A stretch of 64,000 nt of DNA from Ahrensia marina (GTDB lineage: Bacteria; Pseudomonadota; Alphaproteobacteria; Rhizobiales; Rhizobiaceae), in NCBI RefSeq assembly GCF_001293565.1, contig NZ_JXMU01000001.1:248001-312000 (forward strand). The letters run 5' to 3'. Positions 44,079-54,505 of this stretch are shown here, piece by piece. A program made the translations under genes and the position numbers. Under the pieces are notes generated by a model that saw only the letters and a program-made list of their open reading frames with translations, was not told where the DNA came from and made no database searches. The stretch's first letter is position 1; each line of letters starts with the position of its first letter.

Positions 44079-44611
44079 TGTTCCAAACATTCCTTTAAGC
44101 TGATGAGACTCCGGCGCAGCCAGGTCCGCATCGTATTAATCGGCACGCTAAAACGCTCTGCCAATTCTTCATAACTATATCCTTCGACATATGCGCCCCG
44201 CACAGCCTGAGCCTTTTGCTCATCCAATTCCTGCAAGCAATTATCTATCCGCTTGCCTTCGGAGGTGTTGATCGCCTCCTGTTCGGGCGTTTTGCTGTCG
44301 TCAGACACATCAAACGCATCATCAATATCAACCGCAATCGGCTTGCGCGCTCTGATGACATCGATTGCGTGGTTTCGAGCAACCACGACAAGCCATGACA
44401 TCGGGCTGTATTGATTGACGGCAAACTTGTCAGCATTATTCCAGATTTTGACATATATCTCTTGCAATGCATCTTCCGCTTCGGCCCTATTATTTAAAAT
44501 ACGCAGCACGACGCCAAAAAGTTTCGCAGAAGTCAAACTATAGAGTTTCGTAAAGGCAGCGCGGTTATTCAACGCACACTGAGAGATTAAATTTCCAATA
44601 TCGTCGGACAA
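44075..44611 (-). CDS. ECF sigma factor (SigK-like)
   Basis: 178 residues from TTG 44611 (GGAAGGA upstream; the nearby ATG at 44616 is out of frame). Region 2: AFTKLYSLTSAKLFGVVLRI, DALQEIYVKIWNNA and PMSWLVVVARNHAID. Region 4: EGYSYEELAERFSVPINTMRTWLRRSLISL (core SYEELAERFSVPINTMRTW). Next to an RskA-like anti-sigma gene and two FAS1 genes, as in the mycobacterial SigK/RskA system. Probable target promoters with GAAACT(T/A) and CGTNA lie before four genes downstream. Its own promoter does not show this pattern. Confidence 0.94.
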   Translation of the reverse strand: MSDDIGNLISQCALNNRAAFTKLYSLTSAKLFGVVLRILNNRAEAEDALQEIYVKIWNNADKFAVNQYSPMSWLVVVARNHAIDVIRARKPIAVDIDDAFDVSDDSKTPEQEAINTSEGKRIDNCLQELDEQKAQAVRGAYVEGYSYEELAERFSVPINTMRTWLRRSLISLKECLEQ

Positions 44612-44632
44612 ATCATAGTTCCTTCCGGTGAT

Positions 44633-44686
44633 TTGGTAAGCAGTGCCAACGTAACAATGTTGCAGACTTTACCCAAGTCTTACCAA
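44633..44686. repeat. Inverted repeat upstream of the ECF sigma gene
   Basis: TTGGTAAG at 44633-44640 and CTTACCAA at 44679-44686, 38 bp apart, in the leader of the sigma-factor gene. Could be a split regulator site controlling the sigma operon; LuxR-type binding is possible because a LuxR gene is near, but nothing proves it. Confidence 0.4.
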
Positions 44687-44818
44687 TTGAACAACTGAGC
44701 ATAAAGCGCAATGAATCATGCACCCATGGCAATATTACGCCATAGCCGGCATATCGGATTTAAATTCGGGAACGATCTCCAGTTTCAGCGTGAAATCTGC
44801 TGTCCCCGCAAGACGCAA

Positions 44819-45262
44819 TTACTCAATAGCAACGCTGCGCACGGGTGCCTGAAACTGCGAAAAGGTACCGTAAAGTTCATCGCCATTGGCGGTTGTACGG
44901 AATAGCCCCGTCGACTTCACCAGAACCTGAGGACCATCTTTCGGCAGTAAACGCAACACAAACCGGAAGCCGGACTTCTTGGCAATCGCCTCTTCCACGC
45001 ATTGCATGACCAGTTCACGGTCTTCCGGATGATAGGCATTGATGGCAGAGACCAAATCCACAGGGCCGACAGACGGTGACATGCCATGGATCAGATAGAC
45101 ATCGTGGGTCCAGTAAGTCAGACCGCTCGCAATATCCAGACGCCAGGCGCCATAGGGATCAAAACTACTTAAAGGATCAAGAAGCGAGATACCTTCAAGG
45201 CCGATTTCACTGAGGTCCTGTGAGGACTTCTCTGTTTCACCAATTTGCATTGTAAGTGCCAC
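44819..45262 (-). CDS. PAS-domain protein
   Basis: 147 residues containing a single PAS fold of the PAS_3 type: YGAWRLDIASGLTYWTHDVYLIHGM (core GLTYWTHDVYLIHG), AINAYHPEDRELVMQCVEEAI and a closing strand GTFSQFQAP. No output domain, so it is a stand-alone sensor or a partner of another protein. Eleven bases downstream of the LuxR gene, hence the same operon; upstream of the sigma/anti-sigma pair. It may sense a small ligand or redox state for the LuxR regulator. Confidence 0.88.
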   Translation of the reverse strand: MALTMQIGETEKSSQDLSEIGLEGISLLDPLSSFDPYGAWRLDIASGLTYWTHDVYLIHGMSPSVGPVDLVSAINAYHPEDRELVMQCVEEAIAKKSGFRFVLRLLPKDGPQVLVKSTGLFRTTANGDELYGTFSQFQAPVRSVAIE

Positions 45263-45273
45263 TGATGCCCTCC

Positions 45274-46023
45274 TTATTTAAGCAACCCCATACGCATAGC
45301 TTTACTAACCGCATGTGCGCGATTCTGCGCGTTGAGTTTCTGACAGATTGAACCGAGGTAGTGGTTAATTGTGTGCTCGGAGATGTCAAGAATAGTAGAA
45401 ATTTCGGCGCTGGTTTTGCCTGCCGCTGTCCATATTAGACATTCTTCTTCGCGCGGCGACAACGCCATATCGGATGAAGTCTTTTTAATCTCAAACTGCT
45501 TTAGTTTGGCAAATATAGACTGCGAAAGAAAATTGAGCGTGACCAACTCGTCCATAGAAGGCGCTTCACGTTTGCCTGAAAATGACACTGCACCCAATTC
45601 CCCTGCCGCAGTGTGAACGGAGAAATAAACTCCCATTTCGAAGCCGAAATCCCTGAACAGTTCAACCGCGGCATTAGCCTGATTGCCATCACTACGGACG
45701 GAATTCAGTGCTTCAAGCTCCCAAACAATGGGCTCCACGCTGGATTTCAGTCGTGCGATGATCGGACTTTTCTTCAACAGGCCCAAAGCGTCATAAGCAT
45801 TAACGAGCTCCGGCGGCCAATTGGAGACAACAGACAGTTCGGAAAGATTTTCCTGCGCATCAGTGGGTATGTTGATTGATGAGAAATGTGAGAAATCATA
45901 TTGTACGCAGATCGATCGCAAGAGCCGGAACACATCATAAGACGTCTGACATTCGGCGATCAGCGGAAGGAAGTTGGTTCCTTCTGGCGTTAGCACAGGA
46001 TTTGTTTGTTTTATCGAAACCAT
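45274..46023 (-). CDS. LuxR-family regulator (solo)
   Basis: 249 residues from ATG 46023 (a TTG at 46050 is alternative). N-terminal autoinducer-binding-like domain and C-terminal LuxR helix-turn-helix (LSPREEECLIWTAAGKTSAEISTILDISEHTINHYL, core GKTSAEISTILDISEHT). In the ligand pocket W69, Y77, P87 and W101 match the conserved residues of TraR/LuxR, but the acyl-homoserine-lactone-binding Asp is Ser86, so a classical AHL is doubtful. No luxI-like synthase is in the window. Operon with the PAS gene. Confidence 0.9.
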   Translation of the reverse strand: MVSIKQTNPVLTPEGTNFLPLIAECQTSYDVFRLLRSICVQYDFSHFSSINIPTDAQENLSELSVVSNWPPELVNAYDALGLLKKSPIIARLKSSVEPIVWELEALNSVRSDGNQANAAVELFRDFGFEMGVYFSVHTAAGELGAVSFSGKREAPSMDELVTLNFLSQSIFAKLKQFEIKKTSSDMALSPREEECLIWTAAGKTSAEISTILDISEHTINHYLGSICQKLNAQNRAHAVSKAMRMGLLK

Positions 46024-46588
46024 AGAACAACCCAGGACAAATTCACTCAAAGCGCGGCAGGCCGCACCAGAATCGTTCTACATGAAAAAAATTAAGAAAA
46101 TGACAAATGCGGCTCATGCAGAATCGCACGAACCGTTTCATTAATCAATAAAATTTGATGTAAATGCACTTCATCATGTTTTCCGCACACGCTGACTATG
46201 GTTTTCAGCCATCTTCAGCAGCGCGGACAGTGCAATAACACCAGCCTCTTACTCACAGGTTTTATGCTCTTAACCATAAAACCGAACTCACTCACTTCAC
46301 TCAAATTGCTTTCTACGAAGCATCTTATGAAACACAATCTATCCCCTCCGTATTAAATCGAAGTTCGAACCGCGCAGACAGTTGTGGGAAGTGAAATTTG
46401 ACAGGCTATTTCCTGCTGTCAGCTTTTAACAGACTGCTAACCATGGGGGCTGCACGCGGGTAATTACATGCATAACCATAAGTGGTCATGAGATTTAGCA
46501 TCTTTGAATCATCAGCTTGAACAAAAATACTAAATAATTCTGATAAACCGACTAGACAAAGTTCATTTGAACATAGCATCTAAGAGTT
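46024..46588. other. Gene-free AT-rich region
   Basis: No supported gene. It contains AT-rich sequence and a short stem (TGACAG at 46409-46414 with CTGTCA at 46426-46431). It marks the border between the sigma/LuxR locus and the AT-rich HNH gene, so it may be an insertion edge, but no tRNA, direct repeat or integrase is visible. Confidence 0.4.
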
Positions 46589-47503
46589 ATGAAAGCCGTT
46601 TTCTATCATAAGCCTGACAGCAGTTATGACGACTACACTGGTGAACGCTATCACTTTCCTCATATTTACTTATCACGCGTAGAGCCAATCATTGGAGACT
46701 GGATAGTTTATTACGGTCCACTGCTTAAGCAAAAGGGCCGTTATTATACGGGTATCGCAAAAGTCAGATCTATTCGCGCGGATCCAAACCACGAAAATCA
46801 TTACTATGCAGACCTAATTGATTACATCGATTTTGATCGCGCCGTTGAATATAAGGAAAATGGGGGCTTTGAGAAAAGGTTAGTCCTAGAAGATGGAACA
46901 ATAAGCAACGGAATGAAGGTTCAGGCAGTAAGGAAACTTGAGGAGGCTGAATTCGCAGCAATTGTAGCAGCAGGTTTATCACAAGAAGACGAATGGCCAG
47001 ATCGAATTGATGAAACAGACTCCGAAAAGGTTGGTGATCTAGAAACTCCTTCTGGTTTCAGCGATAACCCGCAGGCAGGTTTTTCTAACGAGCCGTTCGA
47101 GCGCGTAATAGTCGAGAGTTTAACAAGGCGAAAATGGCGCGATCGCAAATTTCAGCAAAATATTAGAATCGCGTACGATAGAACTTGTGCTTTCACGAGC
47201 CTCAGATTGATCAACGGCTTAGGGTGCCCAGAAGTAGAAGCCGCCCATATCCGCCCTGTTAAAAATGGCGGAAATGACTCCATTCGAAACGGCATTGCTC
47301 TTTCAGGTACAGTTCACTGGATGTTCGATCGTGGTTTACTATCACTAGCAGATGATTTCACTATTATGGAATCACGCCATCTCAATCACGATGTATCGCA
47401 CCTTCTAAACGCCAACAAGAAAGCAAAAGTCCCTATGGATACGCGCTTTCAACCACACCCTCACTACCTAAATTGGCACAGAGAAAATGTGTTTAAGCAC
47501 TAA
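46589..47503 (+). CDS. HNH endonuclease (restriction-like)
   Basis: 304 residues. The C-terminal HNH_2-type nuclease: CAFTSLRLI from C200, EVEAAHIRPVKNGGNDSIRNGIAL with H220, N229 and N235, then VHWMFDRGLLSL with H243. The N-terminal 130 residues (YYGPLLKQKGRYYTGIAKV, later VRKLEEAEF) look like an EVE/PUA-like modified-base reader. A modified-DNA-binding domain plus HNH is a common layout of modification-dependent restriction enzymes. No methyltransferase nearby. Lower GC than the flanks suggests transfer. Confidence 0.85.
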   Translation: MKAVFYHKPDSSYDDYTGERYHFPHIYLSRVEPIIGDWIVYYGPLLKQKGRYYTGIAKVRSIRADPNHENHYYADLIDYIDFDRAVEYKENGGFEKRLVLEDGTISNGMKVQAVRKLEEAEFAAIVAAGLSQEDEWPDRIDETDSEKVGDLETPSGFSDNPQAGFSNEPFERVIVESLTRRKWRDRKFQQNIRIAYDRTCAFTSLRLINGLGCPEVEAAHIRPVKNGGNDSIRNGIALSGTVHWMFDRGLLSLADDFTIMESRHLNHDVSHLLNANKKAKVPMDTRFQPHPHYLNWHRENVFKH

Positions 47504-47549
47504 AAACCCGCGGTCATCACGCCGGTTCTTCGATACAAAATCCAACAAC

Positions 47550-47699
47550 TTAGTTTGCCGAATTCGCCACGTTATTGGTTGCATCGACGGTTGCATCAAC
47601 CGCATTGGCCGTGTCCGCGCCAACGCCTCTGATTGTATTTGCGCAGCCAGCAAGCGAAACAACAAACAAAGTTACGATAATCGTTTTCACAAATGACAT
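47550..47699 (-). CDS. Entericidin-like small lipoprotein
   Basis: 49 residues from ATG 47699 (GGGAG nine bases upstream; ATG 47705 and a longer frame to 47732 also exist). Signal MSFVKTIIVTLFVVSLAGC with the lipobox LAGC, then a short polar tail rich in Asn, Ala, Thr and Asp ending NNVANSAN. This is the entericidin A/B type, a membrane lipoprotein induced in stress. A full EcfG-type promoter lies upstream. Confidence 0.85.
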   Translation of the reverse strand: MSFVKTIIVTLFVVSLAGCANTIRGVGADTANAVDATVDATNNVANSAN

Positions 47700-47725
47700 G
47701 GTCATGTCTCCCTTCAAAAACGCAT

Positions 47726-47750
47726 AACGCATAAATGCGTTGCCGGTTCC
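47726..47750 (-). promoter_or_regulatory. Sigma-EcfG promoter of the entericidin-like gene
   Basis: Minus strand GGAAC (47750-47746), 16-nt spacer, CGTT (47729-47726): a perfect match to the EcfG consensus, 26 nt before the start codon. Confidence 0.7.
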
Positions 47751-47838
47751 CTTCCTCCTGACAACGTCTTGTCAGTAACACGCCGATTATTTGAAATGCC
47801 CCCTTTCTTTAGCAGCACCATTTTCCCATATTGTGGTT

Positions 47839-50988
<3,150 letters not shown>

Positions 50989-51056
50989 AAGACTACGGAC
51001 TTTATATTGTGTAGTATTCACAAAACATTTAGTGATTCTTCGCTTGGAATTTCATC

Positions 51057-53360
51057 ATGACAATATTCTGTGCCTATGCTTCTTCTATATCCACTGTAGG
51101 CGATATATTCCAGAACGTTAATAAAGAACGCAGTTCTACAGGAAGAAGCCTCCATATTTGGCCAGAAAATGATGTAATTGGCCGACCGTTGCTCGAACCC
51201 ATTCTAGACCACATCGATAACACTGAATTTGTAGTTTGCGATTTAACAAGGCTTAACTTCAACGTAGTCTTTGAAGCAGGATATGCAGTGGGGAAGAACA
51301 AGAGAATAGCATGTGTATTGAATTCGGGAACCTCAAATGACAGCGAAAAATTCAAACATATTGGGTTATTTGATACCCTTGGTTATTCTTCGTATCAGAA
51401 CACACACGAGTTAAATGCTATAATTGAAAGCGTAAAAGATACTAAGCCGCTCTATACAGATTTTAAACAAGACACCAGCAACCCTGTCTATATGGTGGAG
51501 CTTCCGACAAAGGTAGATTGTCAAACACGAATTGTGTCACGAATCAAAGCTGCAAGACTTAGATATCGAAGTTTCAACCAGACAGAACATGTTAGACTTT
51601 CAGCGCTTTCTGCAATCGAAAATGTCGCAAAAGCCTGCGGTGTGGTGGTCCCAATAGCAGCCGACCACTATAAGGATCCGATGATTCACAATATCCGAGC
51701 AGCCTTTGTTGCCGGTTTAGCTTATTCAATGAATAAGCCGTTACTGCTCATTACAGAGCTTACTTCTACAACGCCCCTAGACATAAGAGATGTTGTATCA
51801 ACTTTCAGGGAATTAGATGATATAAATCCGCTTGTTGCAAATTTTGCAAACCAAGTAGTTGCAGCGATGCAAACAGATGCGCCTATTAGTGATGAAGAGC
51901 ATCCGCCATTAGCTGACCTTTTTTTTGGTGATCCAATGGCTGAAAACGAGATGACAACGCTTGGAAATTATTATCTTGTAACCGATGAATTCCTGCGGGT
52001 TTCTCGCGGCGAGGCCAATGTAGTTGTAGGTCGAAAGGGAATGGGAAAAACTGCGTTATTCATCAGGCTGAGAGATAAGACAAGAAAAGACACGCGGAAT
52101 ATAGTGTTAGATTTAAAGCCAGAGGGCTATCAGCTCAAAAAACTCCGTGAAGATGTTTTTGATATCCTTTCTGACGCATCAGTCGAGCACCTTATAGTAG
52201 CTTTTTGGGAGTATCTACTTTATACAGAGATTGCCAACAAACTAATTGAGAAAGATGAGCAAAAGGCACGATTTGACCATTCAATTCGCGACCAATTTGA
52301 CGAATTACTCACTATTAAATCAAAATCCGCGCTCGCAGAAGAAGGAGACTTCTCTGAAAGACTATATGCTTTAGTCAACGAAGTATCACAGTCGATCAAA
52401 AAATTAAAACTTCGAGGTGATAGCAATCGAATTCAAACAGCTAATATTACGGAGATAATTCACCGTAATCACCTCCCTGAACTTAAAAAAAGTGTAATAA
52501 ACTATCTAAAGCAAAAAGACTCACTTTGGATATTGTTTGATAATATCGATAAAGGATGGCCAATCCAAGGTATTGATCAGACGGATGCGGTAATTCTTCG
52601 TTCGCTCATAGACGCTACTAAAAAAATCAAACGAGACCTGAATAAAAACGACATAGAGGCCCATTCAATCGTATTTGTAAGAAATGATGTTTATGAAATT
52701 TTGATTGAGAGCAGTTCTGACTTCGGCAAAGAGATCAAAGCACAGTTAGATTGGTCTGATGAAGACTTACTGAAAGAACTCATAAGAAAGCGTATAACCC
52801 ATAGAGAAAAGATTCCATTTGAAGCCGCTTGGGAAACTCATTTTGATCGTTTAGTTCAGGGAGAATATAGCTTCGATTACATTATTCACCGCAGTCTTAT
52901 GCGTCCTAGAAATGTTATCAAAATCTTACATTCAGCGCGCAGTTACGCTGTTAATAGACGCAATAGCAAAATTACTGAATCTGATGTTTTGAAATCTCTT
53001 AAGTCGTATTCAATTGATGTACTTGAAGAAGCAGACGAAGAAATCTCTGATATAGAGCCACAAGCTAGGGGCATTCTTTATAATTTCATCGGGGAAAACC
53101 AGTTTTTTTCCTACGAAAATTTAATAGCACACCTCAGTGCACATTTTGCAGATCAAAGCGATGACTTGTGCAAGAGGGTATTGTCATACCTGCTCTATTT
53201 CGGTTTCTTTGGAGTAAAGAATCCTTATGCAGAGCCTCGCTATATCTATGATTTTAGTTACAATACAAAATTGATGAATGCTTGGATATCTAAAAATGAG
53301 CAGACCGTCGTATACTGCCTAAATCCGGCATTCTTCGATGCCTTAGAAACCAGAAACTAA
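51057..53360 (+). CDS. P-loop ATPase (Sll1717-like) with two N-terminal TIR/NDT-like segments
   Basis: 767 residues. Segment 1 (about 1-130): FCAYASS, then DHIDNTEFVVCDLTRLNFNVVFEAGYAVG (core NVVFEAGYAVG, E73), the style of TIR-like and nucleoside deoxyribosyltransferase-like enzymes where the Glu is catalytic. Segment 2 (about 155-275): VVVPIAADHY and NIRAAFVAGLAYSMNKPLLL resemble a second such fold. From about 305 a STAND-like ATPase follows with Walker A VGRKGMGKTA (K331) and a Walker B WILFDNID (D495). C-terminal winged-helix-like region. AT-rich, with rare codons, unlike uvrB before it. No transposase or partner gene. Likely an antiphage NAD- or nucleotide-consuming sensor; inference only. 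Confidence 0.8.
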   Translation: MTIFCAYASSISTVGDIFQNVNKERSSTGRSLHIWPENDVIGRPLLEPILDHIDNTEFVVCDLTRLNFNVVFEAGYAVGKNKRIACVLNSGTSNDSEKFKHIGLFDTLGYSSYQNTHELNAIIESVKDTKPLYTDFKQDTSNPVYMVELPTKVDCQTRIVSRIKAARLRYRSFNQTEHVRLSALSAIENVAKACGVVVPIAADHYKDPMIHNIRAAFVAGLAYSMNKPLLLITELTSTTPLDIRDVVSTFRELDDINPLVANFANQVVAAMQTDAPISDEEHPPLADLFFGDPMAENEMTTLGNYYLVTDEFLRVSRGEANVVVGRKGMGKTALFIRLRDKTRKDTRNIVLDLKPEGYQLKKLREDVFDILSDASVEHLIVAFWEYLLYTEIANKLIEKDEQKARFDHSIRDQFDELLTIKSKSALAEEGDFSERLYALVNEVSQSIKKLKLRGDSNRIQTANITEIIHRNHLPELKKSVINYLKQKDSLWILFDNIDKGWPIQGIDQTDAVILRSLIDATKKIKRDLNKNDIEAHSIVFVRNDVYEILIESSSDFGKEIKAQLDWSDEDLLKELIRKRITHREKIPFEAAWETHFDRLVQGEYSFDYIIHRSLMRPRNVIKILHSARSYAVNRRNSKITESDVLKSLKSYSIDVLEEADEEISDIEPQARGILYNFIGENQFFSYENLIAHLSAHFADQSDDLCKRVLSYLLYFGFFGVKNPYAEPRYIYDFSYNTKLMNAWISKNEQTVVYCLNPAFFDALETRN

Positions 53361-53440
53361 AATGAGAAATTTGATCAAAGGCAAATCTTTTCTCCTATTC
53401 ATTCGATAAAACTTCTCACCCGTCTGACTGATGCCAGCGA

Positions 53441-53471
53441 CCTCCCTCCCACTTTTCAAGGGGGAGGGATA
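53441..53471. repeat. Palindromic repeat C, copy 1
   Basis: 31 nt; CCTCCCTC at one end pairs with GAGGGATA-side GGGGGAGGG across ACTTTTCA. Lies just after the ATPase gene and differs from copy 2 (54272-54302) by one base. Confidence 0.8.
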
Positions 53472-53542
53472 GAGGGTGGGGGTTGCTCAAACAAACCTTA
53501 TTCCGCCCCCACCCGATCAGCCGCGCTGCGCTTGCTTCTCGT

Positions 53543-53567
53543 GCCTCCCCCGTAAACGGGAGGAGGC
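53543..53567. repeat. Hairpin repeat D
   Basis: GCCTCC at 53543-53548 pairs with GGAGGC at 53562-53567; inner CCCGT and ACGGG also pair, with one bulged A. Intergenic, upstream of the gene at 53640. Confidence 0.65.
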
Positions 53568-53639
53568 AAAACAAAAAACTTATCCAACTCCGCGGAACCC
53601 GCCCGCATAATGCCCGCCAGTGAAACAACGGGAACGGGC

Positions 53640-54401
53640 ATGGACTGGCAAAAGGCAATCGCGATCAATTGTGCGGCACTGCAGCGCGTTCTGGCCGCTT
53701 TTGCGGCGCTGGCGGGGCTGGCGCCCGATGCCAAAACCCTGCCCCGCGCCGTACGGCTTGAAATTCTGCGTGTGGTCCGCCCCGCTGAATCCGCCCTGCG
53801 CCGCCTGATTGTGATTGCCGCGCGCGGCATCAAACCATCGCTGCAAAACCGCCCCGTGCCGGATTTCTCCCGTCTGCCACAGCATAAAAACAGGCCCGCA
53901 AGCTTCGCGCTGTTTGACCGCCGCAAGAGTTTTGCCGAAAAACGAGCATCCGAATTGCCCGTCAAAGGCGTGCCGCGTCTGACATTTACGGCCACAGCGG
54001 CCGCGCTGCCAGCGCTTAAAAATCCGCGCAAAACACCGGACGATGCGCGGCTGGTACTACGCATCAAAGCATTACAAAACGCATTGGCCGACATGCCCAA
54101 ACAGGCGCGGCGCTTGGCGCGTCATCAGGCAAGGCGCGCGGCACTGCCCGCCGGACCACGGCGCGTTGGCCCTTTGCGGCCCGGCTACCCACCCGCTCAT
54201 AAAAAGCGCCCTACCCATGAAATTGATTTCATCTTGCGCGAATGTCACGCGCTGGCGGTTCAGGCGCGTGCCCTCCCTCTCACTTTTCAAGGGGGAGGGA
54301 TAAGCAACAGACATGATTGGACCGTGAGTCAGTTACCTGAAGGCAATTACCCGTTTTTGCAGGCGTTCAGGCGTGACTTTGTGTCATTTCCATTAAATTG
54401 A
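53640..54401 (+). CDS. Hypothetical rhizobial protein, C-terminus altered by a repeat
   Basis: 253 residues from ATG 53640 (an ATG at 53610 is also possible). Basic, Ala/Arg/Leu-rich, cytoplasmic, no membrane helix. Segments MDWQKAIAINCAALQRVLAAF, ADMPKQARRLARHQARRA and RPTHEIDFILRECHALAVQA are those of a hypothetical protein I recognise from many rhizobia, where the chain ends soon after RECHALA. Here the frame runs into palindromic repeat C (54272-54302), which encodes LPLTFQGGGIS, and goes on for 33 more residues. Function unknown. Confidence 0.75.
   Translation: MDWQKAIAINCAALQRVLAAFAALAGLAPDAKTLPRAVRLEILRVVRPAESALRRLIVIAARGIKPSLQNRPVPDFSRLPQHKNRPASFALFDRRKSFAEKRASELPVKGVPRLTFTATAAALPALKNPRKTPDDARLVLRIKALQNALADMPKQARRLARHQARRAALPAGPRRVGPLRPGYPPAHKKRPTHEIDFILRECHALAVQARALPLTFQGGGISNRHDWTVSQLPEGNYPFLQAFRRDFVSFPLN
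54272..54302 (+). repeat. Palindromic repeat C, copy 2 (inside a gene)
   Basis: Same 31-nt element as 53441-53471 with one base changed, in the 3' part of the gene starting at 53640. It is in frame with the gene and replaces or extends the normal C-terminus. Confidence 0.85.
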
Positions 54402-54505
54402 AAAGAAAACATGCCCACACGGCACAGCTTATCAACTCCCTGCCCTTGCCTCTGCAAACAGCACCGCGTTAGTTTTTATCGGGGCTATAGTTTGAGGGAT
54501 TAAAT

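Noticed and set aside
44612-44720. Autoregulatory ECF promoter before the sigma-factor gene
   Set aside because: I looked for GAAACT(T/A)-N14/15-CGTNA and found only CGTTG with GGTAAAG at the right distance, too far from the pattern at the four target genes.
46024-46588. Lux box or attachment site in the gene-free region
   Set aside because: No 18-20-bp lux-type palindrome, no direct repeats at the island edges, no tRNA and no integrase could be found.
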